Origin: an uncultured Chitinophagaceae bacterium
GTDB taxonomy: Bacteria > Bacteroidota > Bacteroidia > Chitinophagales > Chitinophagaceae
Assembly: GCA_946885665.1 (NCBI GenBank)
Contig: CAMPGT010000114.1
Location: 1-12,204 of the forward strand
Length of the DNA: 12,204 nt
Reading direction: 5' to 3'
The position numbers and the translations under genes were made by a program. Positions 5,142-12,204 of the stretch are shown piece by piece (the first letter of the stretch is position 1; the number at the start of each line of letters is the position of its first letter). The notes below the pieces were generated by a model. It saw only the letters and a list, made by a program, of their open reading frames with translations. It had not been told where the DNA came from and ran no database searches.

Positions 5142-7041
5142 AGTTGACGTTGATGAAGTCGGGCCGTCTGACCGTTTGCGTGCTGTACTTGAATTTCACG
5201 TTGGTGTTGAACTCCACCCTGAACAGATCTCCATTGAAGTTTTTCCGCGGAAAATAAAACGCCTTCAGCTCCAGCGTTCCGAACACAAGGCTTTCGTTCC
5301 TCGTTCTAATTCCACCGCCTATAGATGAATAAAATTTTCGATTGATGGGGTCGGTTTCAGGCGTCAGTATGGCCGCATTGCCAAAAACGAAAGGCGCAAA
5401 GCGAAAGGATGCCAGCACCCACGGACTGAAAAAAACCGATTCTGCCTTCACCGTCACGCGGAAATCTCCCCCCAGGTTGATATTTTGAAATTCCGGCAGC
5501 CCAAATGAACTTTCGAGCAGCAGCGGTTCATTGAGTTCCCTGTTCAGTTGGGCGGCAACACCCGCCGTTACAAATGTGCGTTGCTTCCATGAAGGACTGA
5601 GTTCCCGCAGCCGGCTGAAGAATTCAAGGTTGCCCAGCACGCTGATGTCTTCATACCGGTGTTTATAAGAATAGCCTCCAACGCGAAGCATGTAATTAAA
5701 ATAATTTTTCTTTTCGCTGAAGTAGTTAAGCTGCAGGTCCAGACCCATGTAAGGCCTTACGCGCCGGTTTTTGTTTGTCCACCCGGTGGTTATCGCCACA
5801 TCTAATCCTTCGGGAACGTCTTCATTCCTTCCGAAACCATAAACATACTGGGTTTTGTAAAAGTCCTGCCTGAACAGCGAGATCGATGCGAGCACACCAG
5901 TGAGGTCTGCATACTGGTAAAAGTATTCGTTCTCGTATCGCTTCGGCACTTCCCGGAATTCGTTGTGCAGCACGCGCAGGCCGATCAGTGTGCGCAAGCG
6001 TTCGTCGTTCAGTTGCTGGTTAAATTTTTTGGCGCTTCTGTTGAAACCGACCCATGCGTCGAAATTATAATATTGGTACCGGTGATCCGTATCATAGATG
6101 CTGTCTTCGTAAAAATGATTGTTTTTATGCGTGGATGCCTCGAAGGCATATGTCCATTTCATATAGGGGTTCACCAGCGGCCGCGCCCACCGCGTGTAGA
6201 AGGTGGTTTCCTGGCTCTGGAAGGTGTTATAAGTTGAAGCGTAGTCGAGAAAGCCCACCTGTGCATCCATGAAGCTTCCGCCTATATTGCGCCATATGTA
6301 TTCGGCGCCATAGCCAAAGTTGCGGGCGCGGTTCTGGTCGTACAATCCGCTCACCTGTATCTTGTCGCCCCTCCCGCCGAAATTGTCTTCCCTCACTGCC
6401 ACCTGCACTTTTTCGAGCGAGCTCATCCTGAATTGTCCGCCTATCGACAACACATCTTTGGTGAGTACAACGATGTCCACAGAATCGCGTGTACCGGGCA
6501 CGGCCTTCACCACGATCCTCACATCGTTCAGGTAGGTCTGGTCGCGCAGGTGACGTTCATTATCGGCGAGCAGTATCGGGAGCAGCGTGTCGTTCTTTTT
6601 GAAGAAGAGGTTGTTCCTGATCACCGATTGCCTGGTGGTGTGGTGGAGCGCATCAGCCCAATTGGTGAGGGTGTTTTTAAAACTTTTTGTCGTGTCGTTG
6701 ATCGGCACCCCGAAATCAACGCTTCTGATCTCTATGTTCCGGATGACTCGGCCGGTGTATTTTCTGTAGAGGATGTCGACCCTGATAAGATTGGGGTCGG
6801 GTGTGGTGTCGGTTACGATACTGCGCGCGAGACGGCCGAGCAGTCCCTTCGATTTGAGCAGAAAAAAGCTGTCGGTTTTTGGAGCGGGAACAGTGTCTTT
6901 GACTGGCCACTCCTCGTTTACAGCATCATCATCATCATTGTCTTCCTGGGCGATGGAAGTCAAGGGAAGCACCAGTAGCAGCAACAGGCGGAGTAAAAGA
7001 AAATATGCAACGGTGTATGATCGGGTTAACGATTTGGCCAC
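5140..7041 (-). CDS. Omp85/BamA-like outer-membrane beta-barrel protein
   Basis: This is an outer-membrane protein of the Omp85/D15 surface-antigen type. From the GTG at 7041 it has 633 residues: signal peptide 1-32 (VAKSLTRSYTVAYFLL, then a Leu-rich core ending SIAQ), an acidic linker (33-44), a POTRA-like part at about 88-196 (VRIVVKAVPGTRDSVDIVVL near its end), then a long barrel region rich in aromatic, alternating strands to the C-terminus. With at most one or two POTRA units it is shorter than true BamA, so a specialised transporter or assembly factor is more likely. The same frame is open to an ATG at 7149, but that part is encoded by an intergenic CGCAAAG repeat and would put the signal peptide internally. 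Its stop overlaps the riboswitch terminator T-tract. Confidence 0.82.
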   Translation of the reverse strand: MAKSLTRSYTVAYFLLLRLLLLLVLPLTSIAQEDNDDDDAVNEEWPVKDTVPAPKTDSFFLLKSKGLLGRLARSIVTDTTPDPNLIRVDILYRKYTGRVIRNIEIRSVDFGVPINDTTKSFKNTLTNWADALHHTTRQSVIRNNLFFKKNDTLLPILLADNERHLRDQTYLNDVRIVVKAVPGTRDSVDIVVLTKDVLSIGGQFRMSSLEKVQVAVREDNFGGRGDKIQVSGLYDQNRARNFGYGAEYIWRNIGGSFMDAQVGFLDYASTYNTFQSQETTFYTRWARPLVNPYMKWTYAFEASTHKNNHFYEDSIYDTDHRYQYYNFDAWVGFNRSAKKFNQQLNDERLRTLIGLRVLHNEFREVPKRYENEYFYQYADLTGVLASISLFRQDFYKTQYVYGFGRNEDVPEGLDVAITTGWTNKNRRVRPYMGLDLQLNYFSEKKNYFNYMLRVGGYSYKHRYEDISVLGNLEFFSRLRELSPSWKQRTFVTAGVAAQLNRELNEPLLLESSFGLPEFQNINLGGDFRVTVKAESVFFSPWVLASFRFAPFVFGNAAILTPETDPINRKFYSSIGGGIRTRNESLVFGTLELKAFYFPRKNFNGDLFRVEFNTNVKFKYSTQTVRRPDFINVN

Positions 7042-7061
7042 ATTACCAGGTAAAACTGAAT

Positions 7062-7091
7062 AAATATTACATTTCAGAAAAATCGGGCCAA
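7062..7091 (-). promoter_or_regulatory. Candidate promoter of the Omp85-like gene
   Basis: On the minus strand TTTTTG (TTG at 7091-7089) is followed after 19 bp by TAATATTT (7069-7062). Spacing fits the Bacteroidota TTG-N17-23-TAnnTTTG rule; the -7 box matches only partly. Transcription would start about 14 bp before the GTG at 7041 and downstream of the ATG at 7149, supporting the shorter gene model. Confidence 0.4.
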
Positions 7092-7115
7092 AAACGGAAA
7101 GCGGCGAGCATAGTT

Positions 7116-7149
7116 TCTCGCAAAGACGCAAAGTCTCACAAAGTCGCAA
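7116..7149. repeat. CGCAAAG-type degenerate tandem repeat
   Basis: Successive units CGCAAAGA, CGCAAAGT, CTCACAAAGT and CGCAAGG can be read at about 7119-7151. Repeats of this kind are common intergenic sequences in Bacteroidota. Read on the minus strand they encode the Cys/Leu-rich peptide MRLCETLRLCEKLC, which creates a spurious N-terminal extension of the Omp85-like gene. Confidence 0.75.
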
Positions 7150-7153
7150 GGGT

Positions 7154-7176
7154 GGCGTGGAGCGCCGGGGGTGGAC
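7154..7176. repeat. GC-rich palindromic intergenic element, copy 2
   Basis: The minus strand from 7176 to 7161 reads GTCCACCCCCGGCGCT, identical over 16 bases to 3704-3719. GGCG (7154-7157) pairs with CGCC (7163-7166) around a 5-nt loop. The element starts with the base right after the TAG stop (7179-7177) of the DsbA-like gene. Confidence 0.65.
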
Positions 7177-7737
7177 CTACGCCCTCTTCCGGGCCGGCGC
7201 CTTCTGCAACCTGATCACTTCTGCAATAGCTTTTTTCATGCCTTCAAAGGATGCCCTGCCTTCATACAACTCGTCGTTGATAAAGAAAGTGGGCACATCG
7301 CGTACGCCCTTGTCGAGGCCTTCGAGCAGGTCGTTCTTAACCGACCAGCCATAAACTGAATCCACTAATTCGGATAGCAGGCGCTTATTGGTAACGCCCA
7401 CTTCTTTCGCATAGATCTTCAGGCTGATGGTTCCGAGCTGCCTTCTGTGCGCAAACAGCGCATTGTGCATCTCCCAGAATTTTCCTTCCTGGCCTGCTGC
7501 AACAGATGCCTCAGCGGCTTTATGTGAGCGCTGGTGGATCTTGGTTAAAGGAAAATGGCGAAAATTGAATTTCAGCTTGCCGTCGAATTCGACGAGCAGC
7601 TTTTTCACTACTTCATTCGCCTTGGCACACGCTTCACTTTCATAGTCGCCGAACTCGACAAGTGAAACGGTTGCATTTTTATCGCCTACCCAGAATTCCT
7701 TCGGGGAAATTATCTCGATCGGTGTCTTAACTGCCAT
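7177..7737 (-). CDS. DsbA-like thioredoxin-fold protein with incomplete active site
   Basis: This 186-residue protein has the DsbA-type arrangement: thioredoxin strand and active-site loop (SLVEFGDYESEACAKA, 25-40), a helical insertion (about 65-140), then the cis-Pro loop RDVPTFFIND (146-155; Pro149) and LYEGRASFEGM. In active members the loop reads Cys-Pro-x-Cys; here it is Ser34-Glu-Ala-Cys37, so the nucleophilic first Cys is missing and only the resolving Cys remains. There is no signal peptide, so it is probably cytoplasmic. It may be a monothiol, a glutathione-type or a binding protein, not a dithiol oxidase. The gene lies 67 bp downstream of clpB on the same strand and has its own strong Shine-Dalgarno sequence. 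Confidence 0.88.
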   Translation of the reverse strand: MAVKTPIEIISPKEFWVGDKNATVSLVEFGDYESEACAKANEVVKKLLVEFDGKLKFNFRHFPLTKIHQRSHKAAEASVAAGQEGKFWEMHNALFAHRRQLGTISLKIYAKEVGVTNKRLLSELVDSVYGWSVKNDLLEGLDKGVRDVPTFFINDELYEGRASFEGMKKAIAEVIRLQKAPARKRA

Positions 7738-7745
7738 AAAATTGA

Positions 7746-7753
7746 TCTCCTTT
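7746..7753 (-). promoter_or_regulatory. Strong Shine-Dalgarno site of the DsbA-like gene
   Basis: AAAGGAGA on the minus strand ends 8 nt before the ATG at 7737. A good Shine-Dalgarno sequence is unusual for Bacteroidota and for this window; it fixes the start codon. Confidence 0.75.
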
Positions 7754-7804
7754 GTACTTATGCTTCCCCGTCACATGATTAAAATGTTTCAGAGAAATGC
7801 AAGA

Positions 7805-10438
7805 TTAGTTAATTTTTCTCCCATTTGCAGGTTCAATTTCGGAAGCCTCGTTCCTGAAAACCACGTTACTGTCGAACACGTCAACCAGCACCGGCCTGGA
7901 CCGCTCAATATCGCCCGCGAGGATCTTTTTCGACAATTTATTGACCAATTCCTTCTGGATCAACCTCTTAAGCGGCCTTGCACCGAATTGCGGGTCAAAA
8001 CCGTTTTCCGCCAGGTATTCCAGCAGGTATTCGCTGAATTCCAATTGAATACCCGACTGCGCCACCAGGTTTTTCAGTTGCTGCAACTGAATCCGGATAA
8101 TCGCCTTGATCTCATTTTTCATGAGCGGCTGGAACATGATGATTTCGTCAATTCTGTTCAAAAACTCCGGCCTGATGGCATGTTTTAACAGATTGATAAC
8201 TTGCTCACGGGTCTTTTCCACCACACTTTCCTTATTCAACTCATCCACACCCTCAAAATTCTCCTGGATGATGTCGCTGCCCATGTTACTGGTCATGATG
8301 ATGATGGTATTCTTAAAGTTCACCGATCTTCCTTTGCTGTCGGTGAGCCTTCCGTCGTCAAGCACCTGCAAAAGGATGTTGAACACGTCAGGATGGGCCT
8401 TTTCAATCTCGTCGAACAGGATGACGCTGTAAGGCTTGCGGCGTACCGCTTCGGTAAGCTGTCCGCCCTCTTCATAACCTACGTATCCCGGAGGTGCACC
8501 TACTAACCGGCTCACAGCATGTTTTTCCTGGTATTCGCTCATGTCGATACGGGTGATCATGCTTTCATCGTCAAAAAGGTATTCGGCCAGTGCCTTGGCC
8601 AGCTCCGTTTTACCCACGCCTGTTGTTCCGAGGAAGATGAACGAGCCGATGGGCTTCTTCGGATCGTGGAGGCCCGCCCTGCTTCGCCTGATGGCGTCTG
8701 CAACGGCCTGGATGGCCTCGTCCTGTCCAACTACACGTTCATGCAATTCATCTTCGAGGTTGAGAAGCTTCTCTTTTTCGCTCTGCAGCATTTTCGAAAC
8801 AGGTATCCCTGTGGACTTGGCAACGGCTTCTGCAATGTCTTCTGCATCCACCTCTTCCTTCAGCAACCTTTTCTCGCTGATGCTCTCGAGCTGCTGTGTG
8901 AGGTCCTGGATGGCCTTTTCCTGCTCCTGCACTTTGCCATATCTTATCTCGGCCACCTTGCCGTATTCGCCGTTTCTCTCGGCCTGTTCGGCCTGCAGCT
9001 TCAGGTTTTCTATCTGCGACTTAGCATTTTGGAGCTTTTCGACGATATCTTTTTCTCTTTGCCATTTCGCTTTTAACGTGTCGCGTTGCACCGCCAGGTT
9101 GGAAAGGTCGGTACTGAGCTCTTTCATCTTCACCTCATCGTTTTCTCGCTTGATGGCCTCTCTCTCGATTTCAAGCTGCCTGATCTTCCTTTCAAGCTCG
9201 TCGAGCTCTTCGGGCATCGAATTCATTTCCACCCTCAGCTTCGCCGCACTTTCGTCAATAAGGTCTATCGCCTTGTCGGGCAGGAACCTGTCGGCAATAT
9301 AACGGTGCGACAGTTCCACCGCGGCTATAATCGCCTCGTCTTTGATGCGCACATGGTGGTGCGTTTCGTAGCGATCCTTCAACCCGCGAAGAATGGAGAT
9401 AGCATCTTCCACCGAAGGTTCCTCGATCATTACTTTCTGGAACCTGCGCTCGAGGGCCTTGTCTTTCTCAAAAAACTTTTGGTATTCGTTCAGCGTGGTG
9501 GCGCCCACGGCGCGCAACTCGCCCCTCGCGAGTGCGGGTTTCAGAATATTGGCGGCATCCATCGCGCCTTCGCCGCCGCCCGCGCCTACCAGCGTGTGTA
9601 TCTCATCAATGAAAAGCACGATCTCTCCATTGCTGTCGGTTACTTCTTTGATCACCGATTTCAATCGTTCTTCAAATTCACCTTTATATTTTGCACCGGC
9701 AATCAGCAATCCCATATCCAACGCGTAGATCACTTTCGACTTCAGATTTTCAGGCACGTCGCCGTTAACGATCCTGTGTGCTATGCCTTCGGCGATAGCG
9801 GTTTTACCCACGCCCGGTTCACCCACGAGGATCGGGTTGTTTTTGGTTCGGCGCGAAAGGATGTGCAGCGTTCTCCTGATCTCTTCGTCGCGCCCGATCA
9901 CCGGGTCCAGCTTTCCTTCACGTGCCATCTCATTCAGGTTTCTCGCATATTTGTTCAAAGCATTGAATGAAGTGGAGGCGGTTTGCGATGAAACGGTCGA
10001 ACCTTTGCGAAGATCCTTCACTGCTGCCACAAGGTTCTTCTCAGTCAGACCGCCGTCTTTCAGCAATTTGGCGGAATTGTCGTTTCCCTGCAATATGGCG
10101 AGTAAAAGATGTTCGACGCTCACAAACTCGTCGCCAAAGGTTTTTAGACCGGCGCCGGCGCGAAGTATCACATTGTTCAGGTCCCGGCTGATCGACTGGG
10201 CGGGTTCGGTGCCCTGTATTTTCGGTAAGCGGTCGATCGCTTCGTCAACTTTCGACGCGATAAAACCGACGTTCATGTTGTTTTTCTTGAGCAGAAAACT
10301 AACCGGTGAATCTTCGTCGTCCAGCAACGCCTTCAGCAAGTGTTCCGTTTCAATATTCGGATTTGAATTGTTGAAAGCCAACTGCTGTGCCTTTGCTATT
10401 GTTTCCTGCGCCTTGATCGTGAAATTATTCAGATTCAT
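7805..10438 (-). CDS. clpB: ATP-dependent disaggregase chaperone ClpB
   Basis: This is a full-length (877 residue) Hsp100 hexameric disaggregase that, with DnaK, threads and rescues aggregated proteins in the cytoplasm. Two Clp-N repeats span about 1-145. The first AAA+ domain has Walker A GEPGVGKT (206-213), Walker B VLFIDEIH (274-281), pore loop KYKGEFE (250-256) and ERRF (330-333). A coiled-coil middle domain (about 400-525) distinguishes it from ClpA and ClpC. The second AAA+ domain has GTTGVGKT (604-611), pore loop GYVGYEEGG (651-659), VILFDEIE (672-679), NRIDE (761-765) and sensor-2 GARPL (819-823). The C-terminal tail past 850 is low in conservation. No CIRCE-like long inverted repeat was seen upstream. 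It is divergent from the serine-hydrolase-like gene. Confidence 0.98.
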   Translation of the reverse strand: MNLNNFTIKAQETIAKAQQLAFNNSNPNIETEHLLKALLDDEDSPVSFLLKKNNMNVGFIASKVDEAIDRLPKIQGTEPAQSISRDLNNVILRAGAGLKTFGDEFVSVEHLLLAILQGNDNSAKLLKDGGLTEKNLVAAVKDLRKGSTVSSQTASTSFNALNKYARNLNEMAREGKLDPVIGRDEEIRRTLHILSRRTKNNPILVGEPGVGKTAIAEGIAHRIVNGDVPENLKSKVIYALDMGLLIAGAKYKGEFEERLKSVIKEVTDSNGEIVLFIDEIHTLVGAGGGEGAMDAANILKPALARGELRAVGATTLNEYQKFFEKDKALERRFQKVMIEEPSVEDAISILRGLKDRYETHHHVRIKDEAIIAAVELSHRYIADRFLPDKAIDLIDESAAKLRVEMNSMPEELDELERKIRQLEIEREAIKRENDEVKMKELSTDLSNLAVQRDTLKAKWQREKDIVEKLQNAKSQIENLKLQAEQAERNGEYGKVAEIRYGKVQEQEKAIQDLTQQLESISEKRLLKEEVDAEDIAEAVAKSTGIPVSKMLQSEKEKLLNLEDELHERVVGQDEAIQAVADAIRRSRAGLHDPKKPIGSFIFLGTTGVGKTELAKALAEYLFDDESMITRIDMSEYQEKHAVSRLVGAPPGYVGYEEGGQLTEAVRRKPYSVILFDEIEKAHPDVFNILLQVLDDGRLTDSKGRSVNFKNTIIIMTSNMGSDIIQENFEGVDELNKESVVEKTREQVINLLKHAIRPEFLNRIDEIIMFQPLMKNEIKAIIRIQLQQLKNLVAQSGIQLEFSEYLLEYLAENGFDPQFGARPLKRLIQKELVNKLSKKILAGDIERSRPVLVDVFDSNVVFRNEASEIEPANGRKIN

Positions 10439-10456
10439 AGTATTAATAAGTTAAAG

Positions 10457-10468
10457 TGCCGCACGGCA
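10457..10468. promoter_or_regulatory. Short inverted repeat between divergent genes, possible operator
   Basis: TGCCG-CA-CGGCA forms a 5-bp inverted repeat around a 2-bp centre, 18 bp upstream of the clpB ATG and 86 bp before the chosen start of the divergent gene. The GC-rich palindrome stands out in AT-rich surroundings and could bind a dimeric regulator. A chance occurrence cannot be excluded. Confidence 0.25.
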
Positions 10469-10553
10469 TCCATGCACACTGATATTATTCAATAAATTGC
10501 CGCGAATGACTCTGTTATTGCAAAACATACTCCAAAGCAAAAATCCAGCAACG

Positions 10554-11564
10554 ATGTCATATAAATCAAAGGAGTTCTGCCTTAAATTCATTTTTTTCTT
10601 ATGCATAATGCTATTGTTGCAGACCGTTAAAGCTCAGCCCATAAGCGGCCTCGATGCCATCGTGGAACAGGAGAAGGACCAGTTTGGCGGAAAAATGGTG
10701 GTGATGGTTTGGAAAGATACGCTGTTGTACCAAAAGGCTACCAGCGAGGACCTCACGGTAAAAATGCAAACGTCCGTGGGCTGCCTCAGCGCCTGGATGA
10801 CAGCGGCGCTTACCATGACGTTTGTGGAGCAGGGAAAAATTTCGCTGGACGATCCCGTGAGCAAGTATCTACCCATTTTCTCGACTTACGCAAAAAGTTA
10901 TCTTACCATCCGGCATTGCCTGGCCAACGTTACCGGCATTGAGCCCGACAAGGGAGGCGTTCAAAAGTTTTTCCAAAAAACGAAATTTGAAATGCTTGAA
11001 GAAGAGGTGAACGCTTTTGCGAAGAGAGAGATCCAGCACAACCCCGGCGAAGTTTTTTATTACAATAACATCGGAACGAATATCGTAGGGCGCGTGCTGG
11101 AAGTGGTTGGAAAGAGATCGTTCGACCGGCTGATGATGGAAAGAATATTCAGGCCCTGCGGCATGAAGAGAAGCACTTTTTCTTTTGACATCGTGATCAA
11201 CCCTTTTTCGGGTGCGCAATGTACGCCTGCTGATGCGCTCCTGTTTTTGCAGATGCTGCTGAACAAAGGGACGGCGGGCACTAAAAAGGTGCTTAGCCCG
11301 GAATCTATTGCGGAGATACAGAAAATACAAACCGGAAACGCGAAGATCGCTTTTGTGCCCGATCATGCGCAGGGTTACAGTTATGGTCTCGGGGATTGGG
11401 TAGGCACGGGCGAAAACAAGGGCAGGTTTATGGTGCCTTCGCTCTCGGGTGGTTGGGCGATGATAGATACGAATAAGAACCTTGCAGTCCTGATTCTTGG
11501 AAAGATGAAGAAGGAAGATAAGAAGGAACCTTATTTACGGATCCTGGAGGCGGCTGGGATGTGA
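10554..11564 (+). CDS. Secreted beta-lactamase-fold (serine hydrolase family) protein, catalytic motifs lost
   Basis: This 336-residue exported protein belongs to the class C beta-lactamase/serine hydrolase superfamily (Pfam Beta-lactamase type). From the ATG at 10554 a signal peptide (1-27, MSYKSKEFCLKFIFFLCIML then LLQTVKA) precedes the mature domain; the frame is open to ATG 10497, but that start would bury the signal peptide. Family landmarks are GKISLDDPVSKYLPIF (94-109), a YxN-type Tyr170-Asn-Asn172, and the C-terminal strand GGWAMIDTNKNLAVLIL (299-315). The SxxK motif, however, reads Cys77-Leu-Ser-Ala80, so both nucleophile and general base are changed, and the KTG/HxG position reads Ser-Gly-Gly (298-300). 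It is probably not an ordinary acyl-serine enzyme. It is divergent from clpB and convergent with xylA. Confidence 0.87.
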   Translation: MSYKSKEFCLKFIFFLCIMLLLQTVKAQPISGLDAIVEQEKDQFGGKMVVMVWKDTLLYQKATSEDLTVKMQTSVGCLSAWMTAALTMTFVEQGKISLDDPVSKYLPIFSTYAKSYLTIRHCLANVTGIEPDKGGVQKFFQKTKFEMLEEEVNAFAKREIQHNPGEVFYYNNIGTNIVGRVLEVVGKRSFDRLMMERIFRPCGMKRSTFSFDIVINPFSGAQCTPADALLFLQMLLNKGTAGTKKVLSPESIAEIQKIQTGNAKIAFVPDHAQGYSYGLGDWVGTGENKGRFMVPSLSGGWAMIDTNKNLAVLILGKMKKEDKKEPYLRILEAAGM

Positions 11565-11570
11565 CGGCAA

Positions 11571-11584
11571 GGGCAATGGGCAAT
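11571..11584. repeat. Heptamer repeat, two units, inverted relative to 11741-11788
   Basis: GGGCAATGGGCAAT is the exact reverse complement of 11741-11754 and lies 6 bp after the stop of the serine-hydrolase-like gene. The two tracts bracket 156 bp. Confidence 0.75.
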
Positions 11585-11682
11585 AGACAAAGGAGTTTTT
11601 TAAGCCTCAGGAAACTTTTTGTTCATTACCGTTTGTCGATTGGTAAATTCTTTCCATTTCAATCTTTTCAACCCACCCCCAA

Positions 11683-11710
11683 CCCCTCCCTGAGGGAGGG
11701 GAATATTTTT
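11683..11710 (+). terminator. GC-rich hairpin with T-tract between convergent genes
   Basis: CCCCTCCC (11683-11690) and GGGAGGGG (11694-11701) form a perfect 8-bp stem around TGA, followed by AATATTTTT and more T-rich sequence. It is suited to terminate the rightward gene 120 bp upstream. The CCCCTCCC/GGGAGGGG hairpin also resembles dispersed Bacteroidota intergenic repeats, so termination may be a side role. Confidence 0.6.
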
Positions 11711-11740
11711 TCTCTTTTGTTAGAGTATTGCTGACTTCCC

Positions 11741-11788
11741 ATTGCCCATTGCCCATTGCCATTGCCTATTGCCTATTGCCTATTGCCT
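11741..11788. repeat. Heptamer repeat tract (CATTGCC/TATTGCC), about 7 units
   Basis: Units ATTGCCC, ATTGCCC, then a shortened ATTGCC, ATTGCC, and three TATTGCC follow each other and end in TA at 11788-11789, which belongs to the TAG stop codon of xylA on the minus strand. One unit is 6 bp, breaking the 7-bp phase. Confidence 0.85.
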
Positions 11789-12204
11789 AAATAAAATGAT
11801 TCACCATATTCTCCAGCCACTCCTGCTTTCCGCTAATCTGCTGCGGTTCGCCATTGGCCAGCGCGTAATCCCGCAGGTCCTCCAGCGTTAGCTTGCCTTC
11901 TTCATATTCCTTACCCTTGCCGCTGTCGAATGATGCGTACCTGTCGGTACGGAACTTCTTATAATTCGATTTCTCCAGTATTTTTTCAGCCGCGATTGCC
12001 GCACGGGCAAACGTATCCATACCACCGATGTGCGCAAGAAAAATATCTTCAAGGTCAGTTGAATTTCTCCTCGTTTTGGCGTCGAAGTTTACTCCTCCCC
12101 CACCAAATCCGCCGGCTTCGAGAATCACGAGCATCGCTTCCGTCAGCTCGGTGATGTTGATCGGAAACTGGTCGGTATCCCATCCATTTTGATAGTCGCC
12201 GCGG
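11787..12204 (-). CDS. xylA: Xylose isomerase, C-terminal part (gene continues past the window end)
   Basis: This enzyme interconverts D-xylose and D-xylulose in the cytoplasm, feeding xylose into the pentose phosphate pathway. The visible 138 residues begin at RGDYQNGWDTDQFP, the metal-binding segment in which the two Asp of WDTD are cation ligands in known structures. They continue through EAMLVILEAGGFGGGGVNFD (another ligand Asp), AKTRRNSTDLEDIFLAHIGG and the C-terminal helices ending NMVNHFI. The frame is open to the window edge (first full codon at 12203), so the N-terminal two thirds, including the catalytic His, lies outside. The TAG stop falls at the edge of a heptamer repeat. Other pentose genes may follow outside the window, but none is visible. 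Confidence 0.96.
   Translation of the reverse strand, partial: RGDYQNGWDTDQFPINITELTEAMLVILEAGGFGGGGVNFDAKTRRNSTDLEDIFLAHIGGMDTFARAAIAAEKILEKSNYKKFRTDRYASFDSGKGKEYEEGKLTLEDLRDYALANGEPQQISGKQEWLENMVNHFI

Noticed and set aside
5095..5328. 77-codon frame starting at the 3' end of the TPP aptamer, as the gene controlled by the riboswitch
   Set aside because: It reads straight through the terminator hairpin and then runs antisense to the conserved C-terminal barrel of the Omp85-like gene; the peptide shows no recognisable motif. A very short regulated peptide cannot be wholly excluded.
6433..6978. 181-codon plus-strand frame opposite the Omp85-like gene
   Set aside because: Antisense to the POTRA-like and early barrel region, with no ribosome site or motif.
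8541..9970. Long plus-strand open frames opposite clpB (253 and 294 codons)
   Set aside because: They lie wholly inside clpB in antisense, have low-complexity Ser-rich or His/Phe-rich translations without domain signs, and clpB itself is unmistakable.
10439..10553. CIRCE or HrcA-type heat-shock operator upstream of clpB
   Set aside because: No 9-bp inverted repeat with a 9-bp spacer is present; only a short TGCCG/CGGCA repeat was found.

Overview
The window looks like a chromosomal segment of a Bacteroidota bacterium, probably Chitinophagaceae or a close relative (inference). The reasons are an Omp85-type outer-membrane protein, several lipoproteins with short Bacteroidota-style signal peptides, an ECF sigma factor followed by a Cys-free single-pass membrane protein, mostly absent Shine-Dalgarno sequences, GTG/TTG starts, and intergenic gaps filled with heptanucleotide repeats. 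Nothing seen marks a phage, plasmid or insertion sequence, and I see no tRNA, rRNA or CRISPR array.

Layout. Positions 1-206 hold a 10-unit heptamer repeat and no gene. The plus strand then carries a PhoH-family ATPase (207-1175), a 164-bp inverted-repeat segment, a small lipoprotein (1346-1744), and a tight run of inorganic pyrophosphatase, half-size TauE/SafE permease, ECF sigma factor and candidate anti-sigma protein (1785-3700). Convergent to this run is a minus-strand lipoprotein of a conserved, probably TIM-barrel family (3779-4819). The 320-bp gap 4820-5139 holds a well-formed TPP (THI-box) riboswitch aptamer on the plus strand with a perfect intrinsic terminator directly behind it. No plus-strand gene follows for more than 5 kb, because the next three genes all lie on the minus strand: an Omp85/BamA-like outer-membrane protein (5140-7041), a DsbA-like thioredoxin-fold protein lacking one active-site Cys (7177-7737), and ClpB (7805-10438). 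Divergent from clpB is a secreted serine-hydrolase/beta-lactamase-fold protein whose SxxK motif reads CLSA (10554-11564). The window ends in the C-terminal part of xylose isomerase on the minus strand (11787-12204).

How it fits together. Most genes are ordinary housekeeping or envelope functions: phosphate and RNA metabolism (PhoH, pyrophosphatase), protein quality control (ClpB, with the DsbA-like protein 67 bp behind it), outer-membrane biogenesis or transport (Omp85-like), and sugar metabolism (XylA). The sigma/anti-sigma pair is probably a membrane-signal-responsive unit co-transcribed with pyrophosphatase and the permease.

The most unusual item is the gene-less TPP riboswitch, whose terminator U-tract overlaps the stop codon of the convergent Omp85-like gene. 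Two proteins have eroded catalytic motifs, and heptamer repeats overlap the stop codons of both phoH and xylA. All family calls come from reading the translated sequence; no searches were run.
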